Shown one piece after another: positions 29,233-38,035 of a stretch of DNA of 64,000 nt. The notes under the pieces were generated by a model. That model did not search any database. It was given only the letters and a program-made list of their open reading frames with translations, and was not told the origin of the DNA. Numbering within the stretch: position 1 is the stretch's first letter; every line of letters starts with the position of its first letter. This DNA is from Nitrospira sp. GTDB lineage: Bacteria > Nitrospirota > Nitrospiria > Nitrospirales > Nitrospiraceae. The DNA lies in NCBI GenBank assembly GCA_036984305.1, contig BQWY01000001.1, positions 2,129,501 through 2,193,500 on the forward strand. The letters run 5' to 3'. The position numbers and the translations under genes were made by a program.

Positions 29233-30900
29233 TCACTGCTCCTCCGCAGATTTCATGGTACCCAGTCGTTTTGCCAGCCGCCCTGCCAGGCGTCGCATGC
29301 TCGGCGATCGGTCGCTCGGATCTAAGAGTACGTTCACTACGTGCATATGACTGGCGTCTTTCATGGCCTGGGCCAACGCTCCAACCAATTCGCCGTGAGT
29401 TCGCACACGGTGCCCGATCCCCCCACCGACGAGGTCGCAAATCTTTTCGTACCGCCATTCGTGAATGTCATTGAATGAGCCTTCGAGAATTTCTCGTTCC
29501 GTTGAATACCCCTTGTTGTTGAGTACGAGGACGATGGGGGCTTGTCCATATCGAACCGCCGTCGCCAGTTCAGTTCCCGTCATTTGAAAGGCCCCGTCAC
29601 CGACAAGTACAAGCGGTCGCAACGTTGGGTCCGCAAACGCCGCCCCAATAGCGGCGGGCACGGCAAAGCCCATGGAGGTGTAGTAAGCCGGAGCGAGAAA
29701 CTCAAACCGACGGTGGACGTGTAAATCGGCCGAGGCGAAGAGCGATTCACCCACGTCCGCAACCACCACCGTGTGCTCCTTTAATTGGGAATCCAAATGA
29801 GTAAATAGCCCGAGCAGGCTTACCGGATCATCAGAACGTGGTGCGGCCGCGTCAACCTTTTCCGACTCCGGCATTCGGCGGCGTTCGAAAGGAGCGAGTT
29901 GTGTGTTGAGCAGCCCTCGGACAAATGCCTCAAAGTCAATTCGTTCGTAGCGGTGGTGCTTGATAGCGATGCGATCTGCGGTCGCGTGAATCACCTGACC
30001 TTCGGCCAGCGAGGGCCGTTGCGGATCGATGACATCGACATCCGACAGAATCGATCCGAGAATGAGCAGACAGTCCGCATCGTGCACAAACTGAAGCACC
30101 TCATCGCGGCCGATAAGGCCCCCGTAGACGCCGACATAGAGCGGATGGTCTTCACGGATAATCGACTTGCCGTGAAGAGTGGAGGCAATCGGAATCTGGA
30201 ATCGTTCAACCAGACGGACCAATTCTTCCTGTAGGCCGAATCGTCCAACTTCCGCTCCGGCCAAAATGACCGGCCGTTTTGCTGTGGACAGCATCATACG
30301 AACCTCCGACAGCGCCTCAGCCAATGCCGCAGGATCGCTCGCCTCTTCGGAAACCTGTCGCTCAGTTGTTAGCTTGGGCAGTGGTGCGTGAACCATGTCC
30401 CGCGGTATTTCCAGGTAAATCGGCCTTCGGTACCGTTGAAGCGCCTCCAAGGCCCGGTCGACCTGCCTGACGACTGTAAGCGGATCGTCCAAAATTTCCG
30501 CCGCCACGGTGATTTTCTCGAACACTTCTTTCTGCGTTTCGAAGTCTCGAACCATGTGATGTAAATATGGATTTCGAGCCCGTTCAGAAAGACCAGGCGA
30601 TCCGGTCAAGACAATGACGGGAGAACGTTCTGCATAGGCACATGCGATAGCATTCACGGTGTTGAGCCCTCCGACACAGTAGGTTACACACAAGGCGCTC
30701 ACGCCGCGCACCCTCGCGTACGCATCGGCCGCAAATCCTGCACAATCCTCTCGCGTGGTCCCCACGAGCGTAAGGGGAGATTCTTCGAGCACCTTATAGA
30801 GTGCCAGTACGTAGTCACCAGGGATGCCAAACACATGATGAATACCAAGATGACGCAGGCGGTCCACAAGAAAGGTGCCGACGGTATGGTGTGTGGTCAT
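29233..30900 (-). CDS. Thiamine-diphosphate 2-oxoacid decarboxylase (pyruvate/indolepyruvate decarboxylase type)
   Basis: 555 residues from ATG 30900, which follows AAAGGATC. The N-terminal domain has FGIPGDYVLALY and the catalytic Glu in TREDCAGFAADAYARV; adjacent His residues (YLHHMVRDFE) match the HH pair of pyruvate and indolepyruvate decarboxylases, not acetolactate synthases. The C-terminal ThDP motif is GDGAFQMTGTELATAV ending in LVLNN. It would turn a 2-oxoacid into an aldehyde and CO2. It stands alone, diverging from an OPT transporter, so the physiological substrate cannot be read from context. Confidence 0.85.
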   Translation of the reverse strand: MTTHHTVGTFLVDRLRHLGIHHVFGIPGDYVLALYKVLEESPLTLVGTTREDCAGFAADAYARVRGVSALCVTYCVGGLNTVNAIACAYAERSPVIVLTGSPGLSERARNPYLHHMVRDFETQKEVFEKITVAAEILDDPLTVVRQVDRALEALQRYRRPIYLEIPRDMVHAPLPKLTTERQVSEEASDPAALAEALSEVRMMLSTAKRPVILAGAEVGRFGLQEELVRLVERFQIPIASTLHGKSIIREDHPLYVGVYGGLIGRDEVLQFVHDADCLLILGSILSDVDVIDPQRPSLAEGQVIHATADRIAIKHHRYERIDFEAFVRGLLNTQLAPFERRRMPESEKVDAAAPRSDDPVSLLGLFTHLDSQLKEHTVVVADVGESLFASADLHVHRRFEFLAPAYYTSMGFAVPAAIGAAFADPTLRPLVLVGDGAFQMTGTELATAVRYGQAPIVLVLNNKGYSTEREILEGSFNDIHEWRYEKICDLVGGGIGHRVRTHGELVGALAQAMKDASHMHVVNVLLDPSDRSPSMRRLAGRLAKRLGTMKSAEEQ

Positions 30901-31012
30901 GACCAATGATCCTTTCGCTTGTCGGGCAGCGTAGAAGTCGGGAGGCGGAGTGAACCATGCCCTGGTCACAGTCTATCACAGGGCCACATGGACGCCGTAG
31001 GGAATCCGTGGT

Positions 31013-33034
31013 ATGAGAGATTGCTGGTTCGAGGACCGCGAACACGATCAGCAAATGAACACGGGTTCTTCCCCAGCACAGTCGACCGTTCAGGGGCTAC
31101 CGCCCCCCATCGTTCCCTCACACGTTCATGTGCGCGAACTCACCGTGCGGAGCGTGCTGCTCGGCATCCTGCTTTCGGCTCTGCTTGCTGGAGCCAATGC
31201 GTACCTTGGTTTATTTGCGGGGATGACCGTCTCCGCTTCCATTCCAGCCGCCGTGGTTTCCATGGCCATCCTTCGATGGTTCAGACAGGCCAACATCCTC
31301 GAGAACAACCTCGTTCAAACCGCTGCGTCATCCGGAGAAGCCCTTGCAGCAGGGGTCATCTTTACTGTCCCCGCTCTGCTCATTCTGGGCTCATGGGACC
31401 ATTTCGACTATTGGCGTACAGTCACCGTGTCGCTGATCGGCGGCGTACTCGGGGTTCTCTTTACGATTCCGCTACGCCGCGCACTCGTTCAGGATCCATC
31501 ACTGCGATTTCCTGAGGGGGTCGCCACAGCCGAGGTACTCAAGGCCGGCATGGGACCCGACAGCGGGACGAGGAACCTCAGCGCCCTGGTCGGCGGCGCT
31601 CTGTTTGGGGGAGCCATGAAGATGGGGGAGAGTGGCTTTCGATTCTGGACCGAAAGCTTAGAAGGGGCTGCGCATCTCGGACGGACCGTCGTCTACGGCG
31701 GCGTGAACCTATCACCGGCACTCATGGCAGTAGGCTTCATTATCCAATTCAGGACTGCCGCGGTCATGTTTGCCGGAGGAGTGTTGGGGTGGCTCATCCT
31801 CTTGCCCTTGGAGGGCTGGTACGCCCCGGTAGCTTCCGACCAGGATGCGATCAGCCTCGCACGTTCCATTTGGAGCGACCGTATTCGTTACGTAGGCATC
31901 GGTGCCATGCTCGTGGGAGGACTGTGGACCCTTTTGCAAGTTCGTGAAGCCCTCGTGTCGAGCCTCTTACGCCTATTCCGACCTCGGACACATCCCAGCG
32001 GGCATATCGGTAATTCATTCGCGTCCTCGGTGCGAACGGACCGGGACACGCCAGGAGTGGTTCTCCTAGTGATTTTTGGCGGATGTGTCTTTGCCACGCT
32101 CCTCGTGTATCAAACAGTCGTCATGCAGGAGGGGACTGTGTGGCTCATGACCATATTGATGGTGGTCGCAGCCTTCCTGTTTTCCTCCGTGGCCGGATAT
32201 ATGGCTGGATTAGTGGGAAGTTCCAGTAATCCCGTATCTGGCGTCACCATCGCGACCATCATGCTGACTGCCGGACTCCTCCTCATGGCGATGGGGGCAG
32301 GAAACCCCGCCGGACCCGCCGCCGCATTGCTCATTGCAGCGGTCGTCTGCTGTGCCGCAGCTATGGGTGGGGATAATCTCCAGGATCTCAAGACCGGTCA
32401 GATTGTCGGCGCCACTCCATGGAAGCAACAGATCATGCAATTGGTCGGAGTGGGGGCGGGCGCGGTGATGTTGCCCCCAATCCTATCGCTGCTCCATGCC
32501 AAGTACGGCATTGGTCTGCCGACACCCGGGCATCCTCATCCGCTGAGTGCTCCTCAAGCCACCTTAATGGCCAATTTGTCCAAAGGGATCTTCATGGGAG
32601 ACCTACCCTGGGATTTGGTGGGTCTTGGGGGAGTACTGGCTGGTGGGATCATTGCCGTGGAGCGGCGACTTTCGCGCAGCGGACGCGACGTTCGAATACC
32701 CATTCTTGCCGTGGCACTTGGGATCTATCTTCCCTTAAAGCTTAGTGCCGCAGTCATGCTCGGGGGACTCGTTCAGCATTTGGCGGCGCGCCGTGGCTCA
32801 ACCGTCCAATCCGCACATGGGAATGGATTATTGATGGCAGCCGGTCTGATCACAGGCGAAGCTCTTATGGGTATTTTCCTGGCCATCCCTATCGCACTCA
32901 CACCAATCTGGCCGTCGCTTGGAACCGATCCGTTCCGTGTCTTCGAAGCGTCTCCTCTGGGCCCTTGGCCAGGTGTACTGCTGATGGCTGTGTTGGTCGG
33001 CTGGATTTATCGATCATCACGAGAGTACGCGTAG
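31013..33034 (+). CDS. OPT-family oligopeptide/metallophore transporter
   Basis: 673 residues (ATG 31055 is an alternative start) with about 15 hydrophobic segments. The opening TVRSVLLGILLSALLAGANAYLGLFAGMTVSASIPAAVVSMAI, the motif around EGVATAEVLKAG and the repeated GLVGSSSNPVSG are OPT signatures. It is an inner-membrane symporter of peptides or metal-chelate complexes; bacterial members are poorly defined. It is divergent from the decarboxylase at 29233. The call rests on family motifs, the substrate is not known. Confidence 0.85.
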   Translation: MRDCWFEDREHDQQMNTGSSPAQSTVQGLPPPIVPSHVHVRELTVRSVLLGILLSALLAGANAYLGLFAGMTVSASIPAAVVSMAILRWFRQANILENNLVQTAASSGEALAAGVIFTVPALLILGSWDHFDYWRTVTVSLIGGVLGVLFTIPLRRALVQDPSLRFPEGVATAEVLKAGMGPDSGTRNLSALVGGALFGGAMKMGESGFRFWTESLEGAAHLGRTVVYGGVNLSPALMAVGFIIQFRTAAVMFAGGVLGWLILLPLEGWYAPVASDQDAISLARSIWSDRIRYVGIGAMLVGGLWTLLQVREALVSSLLRLFRPRTHPSGHIGNSFASSVRTDRDTPGVVLLVIFGGCVFATLLVYQTVVMQEGTVWLMTILMVVAAFLFSSVAGYMAGLVGSSSNPVSGVTIATIMLTAGLLLMAMGAGNPAGPAAALLIAAVVCCAAAMGGDNLQDLKTGQIVGATPWKQQIMQLVGVGAGAVMLPPILSLLHAKYGIGLPTPGHPHPLSAPQATLMANLSKGIFMGDLPWDLVGLGGVLAGGIIAVERRLSRSGRDVRIPILAVALGIYLPLKLSAAVMLGGLVQHLAARRGSTVQSAHGNGLLMAAGLITGEALMGIFLAIPIALTPIWPSLGTDPFRVFEASPLGPWPGVLLMAVLVGWIYRSSREYA

Positions 33035-33079
33035 CGAGGAAGCATCTTTGCGGGGCAAGCGTCTGGGAGACGCCATGTT

Positions 33080-33556
33080 TCAGTCACTAGGCGGTTCAAA
33101 ATTCCCCGGCTGACGAAAGACCCAAGGTACATTGACAGGCTTGACCTGTTTCACAAGGCTCCTGAGGCTCACCTCCGCTGCTCGTAGGAGGCGAGCATCC
33201 TCCGCTTCCAAAAGCACGGTCACGAGCGTAAAAAGGGTTCGGTCCTGTCGTGCTGACGCCAAGATGCGCTCGAGGACCGGATCGACCACGGGACGCTCGG
33301 CCGCCGCATCATGAGCCTCCTCCTCCATGACACCGTATTGAGTCAGCAGTTGCAGGTGGCGGGGGTCGGTGTACAACCAAGAAGCCGGTATACCCAGTCC
33401 TCTAGCAATGGTGACCAGGATGGAGGCGCAGGGGTCGAGAAGTCCTGATTCGATTTCGCTAAGGACTTCCGTGGAAAGCGAACACTTGTCCGCAAGGTCC
33501 TCGATGGTCAGGTGGCGAGAGGTCCGCCAGGCCTGCACCTGTTCCGGTAGAGACAT
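33080..33556 (-). CDS. XRE-family helix-turn-helix regulator
   Basis: 158 residues. The first about 65 are an XRE/Cro HTH (RTSRHLTIEDLADKCSLSTEVLSEIESGLLDPCASILVTIARGL). The remainder is acidic and helical, without a recognised ligand or protease domain. It converges with the OPT gene. Target unknown. A GC-rich gap and an AT-rich stretch at 33610-33710 lie upstream, which may carry its promoter on one strand and that of the next gene on the other. Confidence 0.75.
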   Translation of the reverse strand: MSLPEQVQAWRTSRHLTIEDLADKCSLSTEVLSEIESGLLDPCASILVTIARGLGIPASWLYTDPRHLQLLTQYGVMEEEAHDAAAERPVVDPVLERILASARQDRTLFTLVTVLLEAEDARLLRAAEVSLRSLVKQVKPVNVPWVFRQPGNFEPPSD

Positions 33557-33629
33557 CGACGGATCATAGCCAAGCCCTCGGTAACCCGCAACTCCTCAGC
33601 CAGACGAATACGCTTCCGGGGTTTCGCAT

Positions 33630-33706
33630 TGAGCTATATATTATGTTAGCTTATATTTATCATATACTTACGATATCTGGAGTGTGGGCATCGATTTGAG
33701 TATAAT
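33630..33706 (+). promoter_or_regulatory. AT-rich promoter region with a TATAAT box
   Basis: Bases 33630-33680 are strikingly AT-rich for this chromosome (TATATATTATG, TTATATTTATCATATAC), and a perfect TATAAT occurs at 33701-33706, about 45 bases before the coiled-coil gene at 33751. No good -35 sits at the right distance, so an UP-element-like promoter is inference. Confidence 0.4.
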
Positions 33707-33750
33707 ACGGCATCCCTCATTTCATTCGGTCTGCTGAGGAGGAAGAGATT

Positions 33751-34092
33751 ATGTTGGGTTCAGATTTGCGAGGAATCCTTGCCGAGGAAGAGGAGATTCT
33801 TCGGCGGGAGCAAGCACTGAAGTCATTGATTTCACTTCGATCCAGAGCATTACGTGAGTCGTTACCGGAACGAATCCGACGTGCTCGCGACTCAGGTGAC
33901 TGGACAACCCTCTCCAAAGCCGAGTGCGCCAATCTGCATCAGCAGGAAAAGAACTACGTGCGGGCGCAAATAGCACAACTCGATTTGCAACGACGCCAAA
34001 CTCGCGTCAAGCTCGGCGAGCTACGCCGAGCCAAGGCAAGAGCGCAACGTATTCGAGCGGCGGAAGCTGCAGCCAATAAGAAACGCCGATAA
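33751..34092 (+). CDS. Small charged, helical protein of unknown function
   Basis: 113 residues with no recognised domain. It is almost wholly charged helix (LAEEEEILRREQALKSLISLRSRALRE, then RRQTRVKLGELRRAKARAQRIRAAEAAANKKRR), likely coiled coil with a very basic C-terminus that could touch nucleic acid. Support for it being real: GAGGAGGAAGAG before the ATG, an AT-rich promoter-like stretch with TATAAT, and a strong terminator right after the stop. Confidence 0.7.
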   Translation: MLGSDLRGILAEEEEILRREQALKSLISLRSRALRESLPERIRRARDSGDWTTLSKAECANLHQQEKNYVRAQIAQLDLQRRQTRVKLGELRRAKARAQRIRAAEAAANKKRR

Positions 34093-34098
34093 CAGCAA

Positions 34099-34126
34099 CG
34101 CCGTCTCCCTTTGAGGGGAGACGGCG
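34099..34126 (+). terminator. Hairpin terminator
   Basis: CGCCGTCTCCC (34099-34109) pairs perfectly with GGGAGACGGCG (34116-34126), six-base loop, seven bases after the preceding stop. No T-run follows. Confidence 0.75.
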
Positions 34127-34170
34127 CCGTTCATCCCCTCAACCCTGCTAGCCCCCTGACGGACTAAGAC

Positions 34171-34956
34171 TTGCCTGTAGAGTTCTCGCCTCTTACCCGG
34201 CGAACTGCTTCACTCATTCGCTCATTGATTCGAGATAAGAGCGCGAGGGATCTCGAGCATTCGTTCGTTCTCGAGAGCCCAAAGGCGATCAATGAGCTTA
34301 TCCGAATTCATCCGAGCTCAATTCGATTCATCGTCACCACTCAGCACCGGCCACCCGACGCCGCTATGAGAGCGACCCAGATTCCAATTTATCATTGTTC
34401 CGAGAGAATCATGGGGAGGTTGAGTGATACGTCCACCCCACAGAACATGATGGCAGTGGTAAGCAAACCCTGCAGGGATTCTCAGAAACTCTTGGACAAG
34501 CCTAACTTGTTCACAGTCTATGGGGAAGCCATCCAAGACCCGTCGAACGTTGGCGCCATCGTCAGATTGGCCGCAGCGTTCGGGGTCGACGCGGTCTGGC
34601 TGTCGCCCGAATCTGCAGATCCATATAATCCAAAAGCAGTCAGAGCGTCGGCGGGAACATGGTTCGGCGTACCAATTTTCACCGATGTGGATCTGGCGAC
34701 GCTCATAGGGACCGGTATTCAGGTGTACGCCGCCGATTCGAGTCGGGCCACCACCACGCTCCTTGGAAGCTTCACAACTCGCCCACCTAGGCTGGCTCTG
34801 GCATTCGGGAGTGAAGGGCGTGGTTTGAGCCGAGAACTTCTCCATGCGGCGGTGCAACGATATACCATCCGAACCCAGCAGGATATCGAGTCCCTCAATG
34901 TCGCATCAGCCGCTGCCATTGCGATGTATCACTTCCGTTCTCTGCCTGTGCAGTGA
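34171..34956 (+). CDS. SpoU/TrmH-family RNA 2'-O-methyltransferase
   Basis: 261 residues from a TTG at 34171. It has a substrate-binding N-terminal domain, then the SPOUT knot with motif 1 DPSNVGAIVRLAAAFGVDAVWLS, motif 2 LALAFGSEGRGLSRELL and motif 3 ESLNVASAAAIAMYHF. Such enzymes methylate a ribose in rRNA or tRNA using S-adenosylmethionine. Which nucleotide cannot be told from the sequence. The start lacks a good ribosome site; homologous N-terminal residues (RTASLIRSLIRDKSARDLEHSFVLES) argue against a shorter form. Two tRNA genes lie downstream on the other strand. Confidence 0.8.
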   Translation: MPVEFSPLTRRTASLIRSLIRDKSARDLEHSFVLESPKAINELIRIHPSSIRFIVTTQHRPPDAAMRATQIPIYHCSERIMGRLSDTSTPQNMMAVVSKPCRDSQKLLDKPNLFTVYGEAIQDPSNVGAIVRLAAAFGVDAVWLSPESADPYNPKAVRASAGTWFGVPIFTDVDLATLIGTGIQVYAADSSRATTTLLGSFTTRPPRLALAFGSEGRGLSRELLHAAVQRYTIRTQQDIESLNVASAAAIAMYHFRSLPVQ

Positions 34957-35122
34957 ATCAATATATTGATGGGTGTACGAACTCATCCGGAGATCCTGGG
35001 GCCCTTTCTAGACGCGACAGGGAGCCGGGATGAACCTCCCTTGGCCCATCGCCCTTCGGGAAAAGCGCGGCATCCCGTACGGTTTTGGTCTCATCAGTGG
35101 ATGAATGTGCGGAGAGGAAAAG

Positions 35123-35198
35123 TGGTGCCGAGGGACAGAATCGAACTGTCGACACCAGCCTTTTCAGGGCTGTGCTCTGCCAACTGAGCTACCTCGGC
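35123..35198 (-). tRNA. tRNA-Phe (GAA)
   Basis: 76 bases, cloverleaf complete: acceptor GCCGAGG/CCTCGGC, D stem GCTC/GAGC, anticodon loop CTGAAAA with anticodon GAA, T loop TTCGATT, and an encoded CCA at 35123-35125. Confidence 0.95.
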
Positions 35199-35421
35199 AC
35201 GTGCCGTACACAATGGTCGGATGAGTTCGTTATTTCTACAGTAAGAGAAATCAAAAAGCAATTGGCAGGTCGTCCAAACGAAACGCCACAGAATGAGGAA
35301 TGAGTGGCCAGTTCTCAAGTATATGGGAAGGGCAGAAAGGGGCGTCGAGTGCACGATCTTCCAAACCAGTCTAGTCGATACTCGGATCAAACGGTAGGGC
35401 GTTCGCGTCAACGAGAAGGTG

Positions 35422-35514
35422 TGGCGGAGAGGGCGGGATTTGAACCCGCGACAAGGCTTTTGGCCCTGTGACGGTTTAGCAAACCGTTGCCTTCGGCCAC
35501 TCGGCCACCTCTCC
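35422..35514 (-). tRNA. tRNA-Ser (GCU)
   Basis: About 93 bases with acceptor GGAGAGG/CCTCTCC, the long variable arm of class II tRNAs, anticodon loop TTGCTAA (anticodon GCT), T loop TTCAAAT, and encoded CCA at the 3' end. It lies 223 bases upstream of tRNA-Phe on the same strand; the spacing is long for one processed precursor. Confidence 0.95.
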
Positions 35515-35849
35515 GCGCATCCTTGGTAGTGAATCGTACCCGGTTGGAGCGTATCCTAGAGGGTCGGATCTTACCTGAACCTCACACGTGACACAAGTCT
35601 CCGCGACGAAACCGGCCCCAGTTGGAAAACGTAGGCCGACCAGTGCCGGCACGTCCCATTCCTTACTTTATGAGGAGGACGGACAACGCGGCGGGTCGAC
35701 TTTTCCCGAACGAATTGCCCCGCTGGAAAGCAACATGGCCAGTACCTTCCGGCGCATAGCAGAACGGTGCCGCATGTGAGAAAAACGGAGCAGAACCAGC
35801 CACTGGCTGATACGGGGTACGCCAATTCTCACCGAGCACCTCGTCGGAA
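35515..35849. other. Gap without a supported gene
   Basis: 335 bases between tRNA-Ser(GCU) and a small zinc-ribbon gene. The open frames here overlap one another and have neither ribosome sites nor family features. The tRNA promoter should lie at the left end. Confidence 0.5.
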
Positions 35850-36083
35850 TCATATCCAGAGGATGCGCTGCAGATCCTCCGCGAGACTTCTCGGGCGTTG
35901 GCAATGGCTGCACCGTGCGAACAACCCTCCCTCCCCAGAAGCGGCATTCCCTCGCAGAACCAATTGATACTTGTGCCATCCGCAATGCGGACAGGCCTTT
36001 CCTTCCAGTTCACGACGAATCGTCCCAATCTTCCCAACTTGCTTCTGCGAGTGTGCCGAACGTCGACCGGTGGGTTTTTCCAT
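35850..36083 (-). CDS. Small zinc-ribbon protein
   Basis: 77 residues. Two Cys pairs (CPHCGWHKY and CSHCQR) 23 residues apart form a likely zinc ribbon; the N-terminus is basic with KQVGKIGTIRRELEGK, and the C-terminus is a short helix. GGAGGG lies seven bases before the ATG at 36083, which supports a real gene. I do not recognise a named family and the partner or target is unknown. Confidence 0.6.
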   Translation of the reverse strand: MEKPTGRRSAHSQKQVGKIGTIRRELEGKACPHCGWHKYQLVLRGNAASGEGGLFARCSHCQRPRSLAEDLQRILWI

Positions 36084-36283
36084 CGCTGGTCCCTCCAGAA
36101 TACGAGGTGATCGGAAAGGGAGTGACTCGCTATTGTTTGTAGCTGCAGGATAGGCCGGGCTCTATCTAGTGGAAATACCGAGAAGGTAGGCGGAAGTATA
36201 CGTTAGTCTGGTCAAAGTACGACGCCGGAAGACCGTGGCCAACCCGCGAAACTCATCCGTCGCTCCGTGCCGTTTGCGAGCGG

Positions 36284-36631
36284 TCAGGAACGGCTATCAT
36301 TTGCTTGCACGTAGCAAACAAGCCCTGCAACCACCTTTCGAAGCTGTCGCATCTGGGCTGCTGATATATGAGGGAACTCGATGCCGGCCGCGTGTTCGTG
36401 TATCCAGCGCACTCTGGCCGCGTCAATGAGCAAAGCTTCCGCATGATCCGGGATCGTGACACGGAGCGTCAGAATGCTGCCGGACATTAACTGGCTGTCT
36501 CCGAGCAGGCGACAACCGCGCAAAGAAAGATCGAGCAAATATCCACTTCCAACTATATCCGATGTCATGTAGTGCACGGGATGATGAACCTGGAATCGAC
36601 TGTACTGCCTCGGTAGAAATTTAATCGCCAT
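36284..36631 (-). CDS. PilZ-domain protein
   Basis: 115 residues from ATG 36631, with GGAGGA upstream; longer in-frame starts lack one. It is a single PilZ-like domain: YSRFQVHHPVHYM, a second-motif region LLDLSLRGCRLLGD, VRWIHEHAAGIEF and a C-terminal helix. The classical c-di-GMP motif (RxxxR, then D/NxSxxG) is only partly kept: the SRF stretch has a single Arg and DLSLRG is close to the second motif. c-di-GMP binding is therefore possible but unproven. A second PilZ gene with the same plan sits inside the integrated element at 46578. Confidence 0.7.
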   Translation of the reverse strand: MAIKFLPRQYSRFQVHHPVHYMTSDIVGSGYLLDLSLRGCRLLGDSQLMSGSILTLRVTIPDHAEALLIDAARVRWIHEHAAGIEFPHISAAQMRQLRKVVAGLVCYVQANDSRS

Positions 36632-37016
36632 GGTCGTCGTCCTCCATACGTCTCTCTGCCGCGGTCTAGGACTCCAGGAGACCTCGTCAGCGATCCTATC
36701 CAGATCGTCCACTCCTAGGGTAGCCAACGAGCGGGGCCCTCGCCCCCCCTTACGCGGGAGACTTCGAATCGGAGCGGTGCGTATGGACATGCGTGTTCTC
36801 GTAACCAGCATTAACCAACTTGGCGGCTGAGTCCCGTTCAAGGCTGGTTGCCTTCACGATGAAGCCCCCCAGAGTAGGTGCCGGTCCCCATGAAGCACGG
36901 CTTGTCGCAGCGTCGGTTCGATTTGATACTGATCCCACTGGCATCTTGCCAGCACCCAACAGCAGACGGTCAGCAGTGAAATGATGGTAGACCCCCGATC
37001 AGGAAAGGAGTCACTC
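36632..37016. other. Gap without a supported gene
   Basis: 385 bases between divergent genes for a PilZ protein and a secreted protein. Both promoters should lie here. I see no good -35/-10 pair, RNA fold or coding frame. Confidence 0.5.
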
Positions 37017-37442
37017 ATGCGAAGCCTTCGAGTTGCGACGTATGCGGCCGCATTCTTCCTTGCGCTCAACCTTCACGCTGTACATGCGATCCCATCAACT
37101 GAAAAGCTGAACTGGGGCCCTGATTTTTACGAGATGACGTGCAAACCCGCAGTTAAGACCAGAACCTACGTGGAACTGTGGCCGCTCCTGACACACGAAG
37201 AACGCTCGGCGGTAAACACCGCTCAACAACTGCGCTATATCAGAGAGCAGGACCTCTACCGTTCCTGGATGACGGCCTTCGAGGAGGTGCTCGGGACCCC
37301 GGAAAGAGTCAAAGTTCGCGGCCATATCTACCCAGCGACGGTTTATGAACGGTACGGCATCGATATGGCCTACCGTGGCGCATCGGACACACTGGCAGCC
37401 TGCGTGGAACATATGGCCAAACAGATGGCCATGCGGCGTTAG
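37017..37442 (+). CDS. Secreted protein of unknown function
   Basis: 141 residues from ATG 37017, with AAAGGAG six bases before it. A signal sequence (ATYAAAFFLALNLHAVHA) precedes a mature part with two Cys residues (EMTCKPA, AACVEH) and conserved-looking aromatic residues, but no domain that I recognise. It is the last chromosomal gene before the integrated element. Confidence 0.65.
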   Translation: MRSLRVATYAAAFFLALNLHAVHAIPSTEKLNWGPDFYEMTCKPAVKTRTYVELWPLLTHEERSAVNTAQQLRYIREQDLYRSWMTAFEEVLGTPERVKVRGHIYPATVYERYGIDMAYRGASDTLAACVEHMAKQMAMRR

Positions 37443-37685
37443 CCGTCACGCATCCGCACGCACAGAGCGGCTCGACAGACACGGTTCCTGAGCAGGAGGC
37501 CACAAGGCCGCTCCATGCAATCTGTCCGCCCTAGTGCCCGGAAGAGAGAACAGTGACGACGATCTGTCTTTTGCAGAAATAGTTGAGGGTTTGAACAATG
37601 TCCCCGCATCGCGGGAACAAGGGCGGGCTAATGATTTAATTGGTGATCATTTCAACAGCCAGAATGCCGGCCAGCTAGGATAGCT
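37443..37685. other. Left flank of the integrated element
   Basis: 243 bases between the secreted protein and the left attachment repeat, with no coding frame I can support. Before integration this sequence would have lain just beyond the 3' end of tRNA-Ser(UGA), and so next to serS. Confidence 0.5.
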
Positions 37686-37709
37686 TTGGCGGAGGGGGCG
37701 AGATTTGAA
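37686..37709. repeat. Left attachment repeat (displaced tRNA-Ser 3' end)
   Basis: 24 bases identical to 58143-58166, running from TTGGCGGAGG to AGATTTGAA. On the minus strand this is half of the T arm, the acceptor strand and CCA of tRNA-Ser. No other part of a tRNA follows at 37710, so it is a fragment, as expected for the far end of an element integrated in a tRNA 3' end. Confidence 0.9.
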
Positions 37710-37830
37710 GCCCCTGATGCACCCGAGACTATAGGTCTCGATCCGACCTCATCCGTTCGCAATCAATCACTTACGGGAGAAGCCGAGGCCGGGGATGAAC
37801 CGATGAAACCATATCGGACCGGATAGTTCT

Positions 37831-37852
37831 GCCACAATTTGGCCACAGTAGA
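37831..37852. repeat. Tandem 11-bp repeat near the left end (possible integrase arm site)
   Basis: GCCACAATTTG at 37831-37841 is followed directly by GCCACAGTAGA at 37842-37852. The same GCCACA word occurs twice with the same 11-bp phase at 58090-58111 near the other end. Matched short direct repeats on both arms are what tyrosine integrases of the lambda type bind; that role is inferred. Confidence 0.55.
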
Positions 37853-37864
37853 TAGGATGGAGAC

Positions 37865-38035
37865 ATGTGTTGTACGACATACGAATGCCACGTCACTAGA
37901 TGCGCCCATCTCGGAGTCAGTGAACTCCGCCGGCTGCGGCAGGTGGAAGAGGAAAATGCCCGACTCAAACGGCTGGTGGCGGATCTCTCTCTCGACAAGC
38001 ACATGCTCTCGGAGGCGCTCAGAAAAAAAGTCTGA
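37865..38035 (+). pseudogene. IS3-family orfA, C-terminal fragment
   Basis: The reading frame ends in a leucine-zipper-like stretch typical of IS3 OrfA (SELRRLRQVEEENARLKRL, then VADLSLDKHMLSEALRKKV). Before residue 14 or so the sequence is unrelated to OrfA, so the DNA-binding N-terminus and the left end of the IS are missing. The stop at 38033 follows the run of seven A at 38023-38029 that usually drives the -1 frameshift into orfB. Confidence 0.7.
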
